Source: Sphingomonas sp. EC-HK361 (lineage in GTDB: Bacteria > Pseudomonadota > Alphaproteobacteria > Sphingomonadales > Sphingomonadaceae). From it: a DNA stretch of 64,000 nt. The notes beneath the pieces were generated by a model, which ran no database searches, had not been told where the DNA came from, and worked only from the letters and a program-made list of their open reading frames with translations. The stretch's first letter is position 1, and each line of letters opens with the position of its first letter. Shown one piece after another: positions 44,111 to 53,612 of this stretch. The stretch covers positions 22,272 to 86,271 of the forward strand of contig NZ_LR701493.1 in assembly GCF_902498785.1 (NCBI RefSeq), given 5' to 3'. Position numbers and translations under genes: made by a program.

Positions 44111-45460
44111 ATGAACCGCAAGCTGCTCCAGGCCACCGCAATCGCAGGCGCGCTCGCGCTCGTGCCGATCGCCACTGCGGCGATGGCGGCGGCGGACAGC
44201 GATACCTACAAGGAAATGGACAAGTTCCTCGACGTCTACAACCGCGTGAAGGCGGACTATGTCGACAAGGTCACCGACGCGCAGCTGGTGAAGGGCGCGA
44301 TCGACGGGATGCTCGCCGCGCTCGATCCGCATTCCTCCTATGTCGATGCGCTCGATTACGACAATCTCCGGATCATGACCGAGGGCAATTATGGCGGCCT
44401 CGGCCTCACCGTCTCGATGGAGGACGGCGCGATCAAGGTCGTGGCGCCGCAGGAAGATACGCCGGCGCAACGGGCGGGGGTGAAGTCGGGCGACTATATC
44501 ACGCATATCGACGGCAAGCTCATCTACGGCGACACGCTGGACGAAGCGATCACGCAGATGCGCGGCAAGCCCGGCACCAAGATCAGCCTCACCCTCGTCC
44601 GCCCCGGCCGCGACAAGCCGATCGACGTGACGATGATGCGCGAGGTCATCGTGCAGAAACCGGTGAAATGGGAAGTGAAGGGCGATGTCGGCTATATCAA
44701 CATCAACACCTTCTCCGAAAATACCGGCGCCGACACGCGCGCGGCGATCATGGCGATCGACAAGTCGCTCGGCCACCGCCCGCTCGGCTACGTCGTCGAT
44801 TTGCGCGAGAATGGGGGCGGGCTGCTGACCCAGGCGATCGCGGTCAGCGACGCGTTCCTCGACCACGGCGAGATCGTGTCGCAGCGCGGGCGCGAGAAGA
44901 GCGATATCGAGCGCTATTACGCCAAGCCCGGCGACGACGCGCATGGCCTGCCGGTCGTGGTGCTGACCGATTCCGGCACCGCATCGGCCTCCGAAATTGT
45001 CGCGGGCGCGCTCCAGGATCACCACCGCGCGCTCATCATGGGCGAGCGCAGCTTCGGCAAGGGATCGGTGCAGACGTTGCTCCAATTGGGGCCGACGACT
45101 GCGCTGCGGCTCACCACTGCGCGCTACTATACGCCGTCGGGCCGCAGCGTGCAGGAGGGCGGGATCGAGCCGGACATCGCGGTGCCGCAGCTGACCGATC
45201 CCGATTACAAGACGCGGCCCGTGTTCCGCGAGGCGGACCTGCGGCGGCACCTGATCAATGAGATCAAGCCCGACAATGCGGTGCTGGAAGAGGATACCAA
45301 GGACGACCCGCGCTTCACCGGCACGCCGGACAGCCTGAAGAAGCAGGGCATCGAGGACTTCCAGCTCTGGTATGCGCTGAAGACGGTCGCGAGGCTCGGT
45401 GGGCCGGCTCAGGTCGCCGCGGTCACCGCGTCGATGAAGAAGGACGTGGCCGCCAAGTGA
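44111..45460 (+). CDS. Carboxy-terminal processing peptidase (S41)
   Basis: The 449-residue exported protease has a signal peptide ending near AMAAA and a PDZ domain around residues 95-180. The S41 core carries the Ser in DSGTASASEIVAGAL and the Lys in GERSFGKGSVQT. Such peptidases process periplasmic proteins and cell-wall enzymes. Position after the EnvC-like gene is conserved in alphaproteobacteria and suggests a joint role in cell-wall turnover. The next gene overlaps by GTGA. Confidence 0.94.
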   Translation: MNRKLLQATAIAGALALVPIATAAMAAADSDTYKEMDKFLDVYNRVKADYVDKVTDAQLVKGAIDGMLAALDPHSSYVDALDYDNLRIMTEGNYGGLGLTVSMEDGAIKVVAPQEDTPAQRAGVKSGDYITHIDGKLIYGDTLDEAITQMRGKPGTKISLTLVRPGRDKPIDVTMMREVIVQKPVKWEVKGDVGYININTFSENTGADTRAAIMAIDKSLGHRPLGYVVDLRENGGGLLTQAIAVSDAFLDHGEIVSQRGREKSDIERYYAKPGDDAHGLPVVVLTDSGTASASEIVAGALQDHHRALIMGERSFGKGSVQTLLQLGPTTALRLTTARYYTPSGRSVQEGGIEPDIAVPQLTDPDYKTRPVFREADLRRHLINEIKPDNAVLEEDTKDDPRFTGTPDSLKKQGIEDFQLWYALKTVARLGGPAQVAAVTASMKKDVAAK

Positions 45461-45942
45461 GTCCGTCTCTCCACCGCGCCCGCCTGCTTGCCCTGCTTAT
45501 CCCCGCCGCGCTGCTTGCGGGTGCGTGGAGCTTCCAGTTGTTCGGCCATCTCTACCCGTGCGAGATGTGCCACTGGCAGCGCTGGCCGCATTACGCCGCG
45601 GTCGTCGTTGCGCTCCTCGCGTTCGTGGTGCCCGGGCGCAGCGGCAAGACGGCGATGGTCGCGCTCGCCGCGGTGCTCATTGCGGTATCCGGGGTGATCG
45701 GCGTGCTGCACGCCGGCATCGAATATCACTGGTGGCAGGGCTTCACCGCCTGCACCTCGACCGTGTCCGATCCCGGCGCGAGCACCGATCAGCTGCTCAA
45801 GGACCTGCTCGCCGCACCGATCGTGCGATGCGATGCGGCGCAGTGGACGCTGGGCGGCATCTCGCTCGCCGGGTTCAATGCGATCCTTTCGCTCGGCGGC
45901 GCGTTCATCATCGCGTGGCTGTTGTCGCGGAGGCGTGGATGA
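45457..45942 (+). CDS. DsbB-family disulfide bond formation protein
   Basis: The 161-residue membrane protein has four hydrophobic helices. A CEMC pair at residues 35-38 is followed by further periplasmic cysteines near residues 99 and 125. DsbB passes electrons from DsbA to ubiquinone. The GTG start overlaps the peptidase stop and the stop overlaps coq7, whose product makes ubiquinone. Confidence 0.9.
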   Translation: MSPSLHRARLLALLIPAALLAGAWSFQLFGHLYPCEMCHWQRWPHYAAVVVALLAFVVPGRSGKTAMVALAAVLIAVSGVIGVLHAGIEYHWWQGFTACTSTVSDPGASTDQLLKDLLAAPIVRCDAAQWTLGGISLAGFNAILSLGGAFIIAWLLSRRRG

Positions 45943-46472
45943 GCTGGAAGCCGGGAGACAGGAAGCGTGCGGTCGATGCGATGATCCGTGTCGATCAGGC
46001 CGGCGAATATGGCGCGACGCGCATCTATGCCGGGCAGCTGGCGGTGATGGGCGCACGGTCCGCCGCGGCGCGGTCGATCAGCGCGATGGCGCTGCAGGAG
46101 GAACGTCACCGCGCTTATTTCGACCGGCTGATCGCGGAGCGCGGTGTGCGGCCGACGCTGCTTCAGCCGTTCTGGAACGTCGCTGGCTTCGCGCTGGGCG
46201 CGGTGACGGCGGCGATGGGGCCGAAAGCCGCGATGGCCTGCACCGCCGCGGTCGAAACCGAGATCGACAGGCATTATGCCGAGCAGCTGGCGGCGCTCGG
46301 CGATGAGGAACCCGAACTTGCCGGTGCCATTGCGGAGTTCCAGGCCGAGGAACTGGAACACCGCGACACCGCGCTCGCCGCCGGCGCCCAAGAGGCGATC
46401 GCCTATCCGATCATGTCGGGGATGATCCGGCTGGGCTGCAAGGTGGCGATTGCGGCCGCCAAACGGATATGA
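45939..46472 (+). CDS. coq7: Demethoxyubiquinone hydroxylase Coq7
   Basis: The 177-residue di-iron protein catalyses the late hydroxylation of ubiquinone synthesis. The iron ligands appear in [29 protein letters not shown] and EELEHRD. The start at 45939 overlaps the dsbB stop (ATGA), and the following gene overlaps its end, giving a tight operon with the S41 peptidase. Confidence 0.94.
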   Translation: MSWKPGDRKRAVDAMIRVDQAGEYGATRIYAGQLAVMGARSAAARSISAMALQEERHRAYFDRLIAERGVRPTLLQPFWNVAGFALGAVTAAMGPKAAMACTAAVETEIDRHYAEQLAALGDEEPELAGAIAEFQAEELEHRDTALAAGAQEAIAYPIMSGMIRLGCKVAIAAAKRI

Positions 46473-46975
46473 GGACGACCATGCGTGCTTTGCCGATCCT
46501 GAGTCTCGCGCTCGCAGCGGCGCCGATCACAGCGCAGACGACGCCCGCGCCGCAACAGGCTCCCACGGCGGCGCAGGCACCGACCCGCGCCGCGCTCCCA
46601 GGCGCGACCCCCGCGCCCAAGCCGCAGGCGCCGGGGGAAGTTTCGCGCAACGCGCCCGTCAACGGCGTGCTGACGCTGTTCGGGAATGAGCGCTGCCCGA
46701 CGAACGCAAACGGCGAGGAGATCGTCGTCTGTCAGCGACGCAGCGCCGAGGAACAGTTTCGTATCCCCAAGGAAATCCGCAATTTCGAGGTGACGCCGCA
46801 GAACGAAAGCTGGGCGACGCGGCTGAAGGCGAATGAGGATGCAGGCGCGCAGGGGATCGGCAGCTGCACCGCGGTTGGCCCCGGCGGCGGCACGGGCTGC
46901 TTCCTGCAGAACGCCAAGCGGGCGAAGGCGGATACGCGCGCGCGCGAAAAGGCAGCGACCCCCGACCTGCCGTGA
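46469..46975 (+). CDS. Exported hypothetical protein
   Basis: The 168-residue protein has a signal peptide and a Pro/Ala/Gln-rich linker to about residue 60. The mature part has four cysteines (CPTN, VVCQRR, GSCTAV, GCFLQ), which may pair in the periplasm. No family is recognised. It overlaps coq7 by 4 bp, so it probably belongs to that operon; an internal ATG at 46481 is another possible start. Confidence 0.65.
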   Translation: MRTTMRALPILSLALAAAPITAQTTPAPQQAPTAAQAPTRAALPGATPAPKPQAPGEVSRNAPVNGVLTLFGNERCPTNANGEEIVVCQRRSAEEQFRIPKEIRNFEVTPQNESWATRLKANEDAGAQGIGSCTAVGPGGGTGCFLQNAKRAKADTRAREKAATPDLP

Positions 46976-46990
46976 TCCTCGAACCCGCGC

Positions 46991-47629
46991 TCAGCCCTTC
47001 GGCCGCGCATTCAGCCCGCGTACGCGGTGCCAGATGTAGAAGGCGACCGCGGCGATCAGCACCAGCCCGATGATAAGATCGGCCTGGTGGAACGCCGCCT
47101 TCACGCGCGGGTCGCTGTTCCACTTGTCGCCCAGCTTCATGCCGACCCAGGCGAGCCCGAAGCACCACGGCCAAGAGCCGATGAAGGTGTAGATGTGGAA
47201 CGGCGCCAGCCGCATCCGCGCGACCCCTGCCGGGAAGGCAATGAACGAACGGATGACGGGCAGCAGCCGCCCGATGAGCACAGCAAGGCTGCCCCAGCGA
47301 TCGAAGAACCGGTCGGCGGCATCGAGCTCGCCCGGGCCGATCAGCAGATAGCGGCCCCAGCGCTCCGCGACCGGGCGCCCGCCGCGCTTGCCGATCTCAT
47401 AGGCGACGATCGAGCCGAGATTGCACCCGATCGCGCCCGCGGTCGCGGCCAGATACAGGTCGAACCGTCCGGTCGAGACGAGATAGCCTGCGAAGGGCAT
47501 GATGATTTCGGATGGCAGCGGAATGCACGCGCTCTCGATCGCCATCAGCACCGCGATGCCGGCATAGCCGCCGCTGGAAATGACCCAGATGGTGAAGGTG
47601 GCGAGGACGCCAAGGATCTTCTCGAACAT
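46991..47629 (-). CDS. DedA family membrane protein
   Basis: The 212-residue polytopic protein has the DedA signature ESACIPLPSEIIMPFAGYL near residue 32. It also has the glycine-rich GAIGCNLGSIVAYEIGKRGG and the F..R..PVIRSF..FPAGVARM region. DedA proteins move lipids such as undecaprenyl phosphate between leaflets. The ATG at 47629 gives the usual N-terminus. Confidence 0.93.
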   Translation of the reverse strand: MFEKILGVLATFTIWVISSGGYAGIAVLMAIESACIPLPSEIIMPFAGYLVSTGRFDLYLAATAGAIGCNLGSIVAYEIGKRGGRPVAERWGRYLLIGPGELDAADRFFDRWGSLAVLIGRLLPVIRSFIAFPAGVARMRLAPFHIYTFIGSWPWCFGLAWVGMKLGDKWNSDPRVKAAFHQADLIIGLVLIAAVAFYIWHRVRGLNARPKG

Positions 47630-47678
47630 GGGGATCAGCGCTTGTCGGAGGCTATGGCCGCGGTCAAGCGATGGCTGG

Positions 47679-48428
47679 CTACAGCGTGTAGCCGCCGTCA
47701 CTCACCAGCGTCGTGCCCGTGATGAGCGCCGCCGCGTCGGACAGCAGGAAGGCGATCTGCGCGGCGATTTCCTCGGGCTTGGCATAGCGGCCGAGCGGCG
47801 TCGCCATTGCGGCGAGTTCGGCAAATGCCGCGTCGCGCCCGATTTCCTCTGCCCGGTCGGAGAACATCGGCACCGCATCCCAGACGGGCGTCTCGACACC
47901 CGATGGTGCGATCGCATTGACGCGGATGTTCGCAGGTGCCCCCTCCTTCGCGGCGACCTTCACCAGATGGATCAGCGCCGCCTTCGATGCGCCATAGGCA
48001 GCCACGCCGGCCTCGGGTTTGATCCCGGCGGCGGATGCGGTGGCGACGATCGATCCACCTCGCTCGCCCATCGCCCGCATCGCGGCGCGCACCGTCAGGA
48101 ACGCGCCGTCAAGATTGACCGACAGGATGCGGCGCCATTCGGCGAAGTCGAGATCGGCGATGGCGCCCGCTCCCGCCACACCCGCATTGACGACCGCATG
48201 GTCCAGCCCGTCGAGCCGCACCGCTACCTGTCCCCAGAACGTCTCGTCGGCGACGTCGCCGGGCAGCAGATCGAGCGTGCAGGGCAGGTCGATCCGCGCG
48301 AGCGATTCGGCATCGCGGTCGATCAGGATGAGCCGCCGGGCGCCCTGTTCCACGAGGTAGCGCGCGGTCGCGAGGCCGATGCCCGAGGCGGCACCGGTGA
48401 TGAGGGCGGTCTTTCGGCTGAACGGCAT
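47679..48428 (-). CDS. SDR family oxidoreductase
   Basis: The 249-residue SDR has TGAASGIGLATARYL near residue 11, VNAGVAGAG, and the catalytic residues in ATASAAGI and YGASKAALIH. It ends with the usual LVSDGGYTL. The substrate is unknown. It is transcribed toward the dedA gene, 49 bp away, on the same strand. Confidence 0.92.
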   Translation of the reverse strand: MPFSRKTALITGAASGIGLATARYLVEQGARRLILIDRDAESLARIDLPCTLDLLPGDVADETFWGQVAVRLDGLDHAVVNAGVAGAGAIADLDFAEWRRILSVNLDGAFLTVRAAMRAMGERGGSIVATASAAGIKPEAGVAAYGASKAALIHLVKVAAKEGAPANIRVNAIAPSGVETPVWDAVPMFSDRAEEIGRDAAFAELAAMATPLGRYAKPEEIAAQIAFLLSDAAALITGTTLVSDGGYTL

Positions 48429-48476
48429 GGGCTGGATCGTAGCGCCCGGCGACGGTGGCTGCTAGGCGCGTCGGCC

Positions 48477-49172
48477 ATGCCCATCGACCTGATCTGCCTC
48501 GATGCCGACGATACGCTCTGGCACAACATGCGCTTCTTCGACCGCGCCGAGCAGGCGATCGTCGCGATGCTGGAACCCTTTGCCGATGCCGGCCTGACGC
48601 GCGAGGCGATGGCACGGACCGAGGGGCGCAACCTCAGCCTCTACGGCTACGGCGCGAAGAGCTTCACGCTGTCGATGATCGAGGTCGCGCTGGAGCTCGG
48701 CGGTGACGACCTGCCGGTATCGGCGGTGCGCGATATCCTCGCCGCGGGTCGCGATCTGCTTGCCCATCCGGTCGAGTTGCTCGAGGATATCGAAGCCACG
48801 CTGACCGCGCTCGCCGCGCGCGGGCGGCTGGTGCTGGTGACCAAGGGGGACCTGTTCCACCAGGAGGCGAAGCTTGCCGCATCGGGCCTGGGCGAGCGCT
48901 TCGCCGCGGTCGAGATCGTCAGCGACAAGAGCGCGGAGACGTTCGAGCGGCTCTTCGCGCGGCACGGCGTCGACCCGGCCCGTGCGATGATGGCTGGCGA
49001 TTCGATGCGGTCCGACGTTCTGCCCGCGCTCACGGCGGGCGCCTGGGCGGCCTTCATTCCCCAGCCGCTGGCGTGGAGCCACGAAGTGGCGGAGGCGCCT
49101 GCGGATGCGGCACGGTTTCGGCAGCTTTCCACGCTCGCCGAGTTGCCGGGGTGGATCGATTCGATTGGGTGA
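48477..49172 (+). CDS. HAD-superfamily hydrolase
   Basis: The 231-residue phosphatase has motif I DLICLDADDTLW (nucleophile Asp near residue 9), motif II VTKGD and the later MMAGDSMRSDV motif. A helical cap lies between motifs I and II. The DADDT form of motif I is that of a subgroup annotated as generic HAD hydrolases. It is divergent from the SDR gene with 48 bp between them. Confidence 0.9.
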   Translation: MPIDLICLDADDTLWHNMRFFDRAEQAIVAMLEPFADAGLTREAMARTEGRNLSLYGYGAKSFTLSMIEVALELGGDDLPVSAVRDILAAGRDLLAHPVELLEDIEATLTALAARGRLVLVTKGDLFHQEAKLAASGLGERFAAVEIVSDKSAETFERLFARHGVDPARAMMAGDSMRSDVLPALTAGAWAAFIPQPLAWSHEVAEAPADAARFRQLSTLAELPGWIDSIG

Positions 49173-49289
49173 AGTGAGTCGGTGGCAAGCCGCTTGACCG
49201 TTCGCCGGCAGGATGCGATCCCGTCGTCGGACACCGCTCCAGAACCCGGCACGCGCACCGCCGCCGCTGCCGCTTCAAGGGACACAGCG

Positions 49290-49670
49290 ATGACCGAATC
49301 CTCTATCACCGACATCCGCTTCGGGCGCGCCGCGCCGTGCGTCTGCGTGCGCGACATCGACGTTGCGCTGGCCTTCTATTCGGGCCTCCTCGGCTTCACC
49401 AAGGTCTTCGAAAATGGCGATCCTGTCGGGTTCGTCGTGCTGAAGAAGGATGCCGCCGAGGTTCATCTCAGCCTGAAGCGCGATCACCGGGCATCGACCG
49501 CGAACGTCCTGCATCTCTTCGTCGGCGACGCGAAGGCGCTTTACGCGCTGTGCGAGGCCGCGGGCGTGCGAGTCGTCAAGGCGCTGGCGGACAAGGATTA
49601 CGGCCAGCGGGCGTTCGTGATCGCCGATCCCGATGGCAACCGGATCGATATTGGCGAGCGGACGGGTTGA
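49290..49670 (+). CDS. VOC/glyoxalase-fold protein
   Basis: The 126-residue protein is a single vicinal-oxygen-chelate domain. It has VCVRDIDVALAFYSGLLGF at the start and AFVIADPDGNRIDIGE at the end. Members include bleomycin-resistance-like binding proteins and dioxygenases; no substrate can be named. The ATG at 49290 follows AAGGGA; the longer upstream frame is unsupported. Confidence 0.88.
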   Translation: MTESSITDIRFGRAAPCVCVRDIDVALAFYSGLLGFTKVFENGDPVGFVVLKKDAAEVHLSLKRDHRASTANVLHLFVGDAKALYALCEAAGVRVVKALADKDYGQRAFVIADPDGNRIDIGERTG

Positions 49671-49800
49671 GGAGCGCCTGCGGCGAAGCATGTCCTGAGC
49701 GCCTGCCTCTCAGCCAGTCGAAGGGCCGCCGTCGGACGGTCGGCGAAGCCGACCGCCGGCCGGGCTTGGCGCTTGCTGCGCAAGCGGCGCGGACGTGGCC
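49671..49800. repeat. Inverted-repeat-rich gap between convergent genes
   Basis: The gap contains the palindromic pair GGTCGGCGAAGCCGACC (49739-49755) and other GC-rich repeats. It may act as a two-way terminator between the VOC gene and the regulator gene. Confidence 0.4.
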
Positions 49801-49809
49801 TCGCCTAGC

Positions 49810-51231
<1,422 letters not shown>

Positions 51232-51421
51232 GCGCGCGGCTTCCGGCGGGCGGTGATGATGTCTGTCCCGTTCATGGACAGGCGGGATAACCGTCTTGGG
51301 TAAAAGTCCGCTTAAGCGTCGCCGCGCTTCATCAGTGTCGACAAAACATGCCAGGCACTTGAGGGTCGGGCGTTGCCCCGATATGCGTGGGGGCGAAACG
51401 GGATTGGGACGAGGACCGACA

Positions 51422-51544
51422 ATGGCCGGCGACATGGATCTGAAGGCGCACCGCGCCACCTATGAAAGCGTCATGAAGCTGCTGTTCTGGGGAACCATAG
51501 GCTGCGCGATCGTCGCCGCCGTCGTGATCTGGCTCATCGCATAA
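51422..51544 (+). CDS. aa3-type cytochrome c oxidase subunit IV
   Basis: The 40-residue peptide (AGDMDLKAHRATYESVMKLL, then one membrane helix ending in VIWLIA) matches the short bacterial COX subunit IV family found with alphaproteobacterial aa3 oxidases. It lies 12 bp before pntAA, so the two may share a transcript. An internal ATG at 51434 is also possible. Confidence 0.85.
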   Translation: MAGDMDLKAHRATYESVMKLLFWGTIGCAIVAAVVIWLIA

Positions 51545-51556
51545 GGGCCTGAAGTC

Positions 51557-52678
51557 ATGAAGATCGCCGTTCTCAAGGAAACGACAGACGGCGAGCAGCG
51601 CGTTTCCGCGACGCCGGAAACCGCAAAGAAGTTCATCGCGCTGGGTGCCGAGGTTGCGGTCGAGGCCGGTGCAGGTGCCACGGCGTCCATCGACGACGAG
51701 GCGTATCGCGCGGCGGGCGCGACGATCGGCGATCGGGCGAGCGTGCTGGCGGGGGCGGGGATCATCCTCGGTGTCCAGGGCCCGGACCCTGCCTCGCTTG
51801 CGGGAGCGGCGCCGGGGGCGTGGCTCGTCGCGGGGCTCAATCCGTTCGGGGAGCGCGCGCGGGTCGACGCCTATGCGAGCGCCGGGCTGGAAGCGCTGGC
51901 GATGGAGTTCATGCCGCGCATCACCCGCGCGCAGTCGATGGATATCCTGTCCTCGCAGTCCAACCTGTCGGGCTACAAGGCGGTGCTCGACGCCGCAGCC
52001 GAATATGGCCGCGCCTTCCCGATGATGATGACCGCGGCCGGCACGGTCAGCGCGGCGAAGGTCTTCGTCATGGGCGTTGGCGTTGCGGGCCTGCAGGCGA
52101 TTGCCACCGCACGGCGGCTGGGCGCGCAGGTTTCCGCGACCGACGTGCGATCCGCGACGAAGGAGCAGATCCAGTCGCTGGGCGCCAAACCGATCTTCGT
52201 CGAAAATGTCGCCGGGATCGAGGGCGAGGGCTCGGGCGGTTATGCCGGCGAGATGAGCGACGAATATAAGGCGGCGCAGGCGGAGCTGGTCTCCGCGCAT
52301 ATCGCCAAGCAGGATATCGTCATTACCACCGCACTCATCCCCGGCCGCGCCGCGCCGCGCCTGGTGAGCGACGCTCAGATCGCGACGATGCGCGCCGGCA
52401 GCGTCATCGTCGACTTGGCGGTCGAGCAGGGCGGCAATGTCGAGGGCGCGGTCGCTGGCGAGGTGGTAACGGTCCACGGGGTCAAGATCGTCGGCCACCG
52501 CAACGTGCCCTCGCGGCTGGCGGCGGACACCTCGGCGCTGTTCGCGCGCAATCTCTATAATTTCCTGTCGACCTTCTGGGACAAGGAGAAGGGCATGCCG
52601 GTGCTGGACGAGGAAATCGGCGACGCTGTGCGACTGACGCAGGGCGGGAAGGTCGTGAATCCGAGGTTGCTATCGTGA
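51557..52678 (+). CDS. pntAA: NAD(P) transhydrogenase subunit alpha, part 1
   Basis: The 373-residue soluble NAD-binding subunit has LKETTDGEQRVSATPE at the start, a Rossmann motif MGVGVAGLQAIATARRLGA and RSATKEQIQSLGA. With PntAB and PntB it forms the proton-driven enzyme that makes NADPH from NADH. The next operon gene, pntAB, is displaced by a palindromic element and a DUF559 gene. Confidence 0.95.
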   Translation: MKIAVLKETTDGEQRVSATPETAKKFIALGAEVAVEAGAGATASIDDEAYRAAGATIGDRASVLAGAGIILGVQGPDPASLAGAAPGAWLVAGLNPFGERARVDAYASAGLEALAMEFMPRITRAQSMDILSSQSNLSGYKAVLDAAAEYGRAFPMMMTAAGTVSAAKVFVMGVGVAGLQAIATARRLGAQVSATDVRSATKEQIQSLGAKPIFVENVAGIEGEGSGGYAGEMSDEYKAAQAELVSAHIAKQDIVITTALIPGRAAPRLVSDAQIATMRAGSVIVDLAVEQGGNVEGAVAGEVVTVHGVKIVGHRNVPSRLAADTSALFARNLYNFLSTFWDKEKGMPVLDEEIGDAVRLTQGGKVVNPRLLS

Positions 52679-52681
52679 TCG

Positions 52682-52815
52682 ATCCTCCCCTGGAAGGGGA
52701 GGTGGCGCGCTTTAGCGCGACGGAGGGGTGTCCCCGCTCCATTCGGCGCGCTCCCTCGCCAAGGCTTTCACCCCTCCGTCAGGCTTCGCCTGCCACCTCC
52801 CCTTGCAGGGGAGGA
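52682..52815. repeat. 134-bp palindromic element between pntAA and the DUF559 gene
   Basis: The left arm (52682-52730) and right arm (52769-52815) are inverted copies that share a 25-bp end block with one mismatch and an identical GACGGAGGGGTG block. Each arm also holds its own small hairpin. The whole can fold into a branched hairpin. It resembles small non-autonomous mobile palindromes. Confidence 0.8.
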
Positions 52816-52824
52816 TATTAGCTC

Positions 52825-53193
52825 GTGCTTCAGGGGATTGGAGACACACAGAGCCTTGCGAAGCGCTTGCGACAGGAAATGTCGCTGCCCGAAATCATGT
52901 TGTGGATGGCATTGCGCGAAAAGCCGCGTGGCCTAAAGTTTCGCAAGCAGCATCCCTCGGGGCCGTTCGTAGCAGACTTCTATTGCCACGAGGCACGCAT
53001 GATCGTTGAAGTCGATGGGGCGGCGCATAGCTATGGCCACCGGCCCGCGCATGACGCAGCGCGTGACCGCTGGTTCGAATTGCGCGGTCTTGCGGTTGTA
53101 AGAGTTCCTGCCACCGAAGTACTGCGGGATTGCGACGCCGTGCTGAAACACATCACCGCAATAGCCGTCGAGCGCGTTACCGATCAGGAGTAG
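52825..53193 (+). CDS. DUF559 endonuclease-domain protein
   Basis: The 122-residue protein has the DUF559 layout. RLRQEMSLPEIMLWMALR is followed by the nuclease core with the Asp of VADFYC and EVDG, then a C-terminal VVRVPATEVLRD. The fold is related to very-short-patch-repair nucleases. The biological role of DUF559 proteins is unknown. The GTG start lies just after a large palindromic element and the stop is 3 bp before pntAB, so it sits inside the pnt operon. Confidence 0.85.
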   Translation: MLQGIGDTQSLAKRLRQEMSLPEIMLWMALREKPRGLKFRKQHPSGPFVADFYCHEARMIVEVDGAAHSYGHRPAHDAARDRWFELRGLAVVRVPATEVLRDCDAVLKHITAIAVERVTDQE

Positions 53194-53196
53194 ATC

Positions 53197-53511
53197 ATGG
53201 ACTTTATCGCGATCCTGTCGATCTTCGTGCTGGCGTGTTTCGTCGGCTATTATGTGGTGTGGTCGGTGACGCCGGCGCTGCACACCCCGCTGATGGCGGT
53301 GACCAACGCGATCTCGTCGGTCATCATCGTCGGTGCGCTGATCGCGGCGGCGGCGAGCGGGGCGGGGGCGGGCGGCGCGACCTCGAAATGGCTCGGCCTT
53401 GCCGCGGTTGCGCTGGCCAGCGTCAACATCTTCGGCGGGTTCGCGGTCACGGCGCGGATGCTGGCGATGTACAAGAAGAAGGATCGGCCGGCGTTGGTCG
53501 CCAAACAGTAG
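53197..53511 (+). CDS. pntAB: NAD(P) transhydrogenase subunit alpha, part 2
   Basis: The 104-residue membrane subunit has three hydrophobic helices at about residues 4-24, 32-58 and 64-88. It has the family features [24 protein letters not shown] and [13 protein letters not shown]. It helps form the proton channel. The ATG follows AGGAG inside the upstream gene. Confidence 0.95.
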   Translation: MDFIAILSIFVLACFVGYYVVWSVTPALHTPLMAVTNAISSVIIVGALIAAAASGAGAGGATSKWLGLAAVALASVNIFGGFAVTARMLAMYKKKDRPALVAKQ

Positions 53512-53514
53512 TTA

Positions 53515-53595
53515 CGTCACCCCGGCCTTGAGCCGGGGTCCCGCTACTTCAAGCGCGGGATAACAGCGGGACCCCGGCTCAAGGCCGGGGTGACG
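53515..53595. repeat. Perfect 31-bp inverted repeat between pntAB and pntB
   Basis: The arm at 53515-53545 begins CGTCACCCCGGCCTTGAGCC. Its exact reverse complement is at 53565-53595, separated by 19 bp. The motif is of the REP-like class and differs from the 52682-52815 element. It lies within the operon, 18 bp before pntB. Confidence 0.85.
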
Positions 53596-53612
53596 GTAGG
53601 GGGTAGAGGGTA

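Noticed and set aside
52682-53595. CRISPR-like repeats in the pnt operon
   Set aside because: The repeats are two unrelated inverted repeats with no regularly spaced direct copies and no cas genes.
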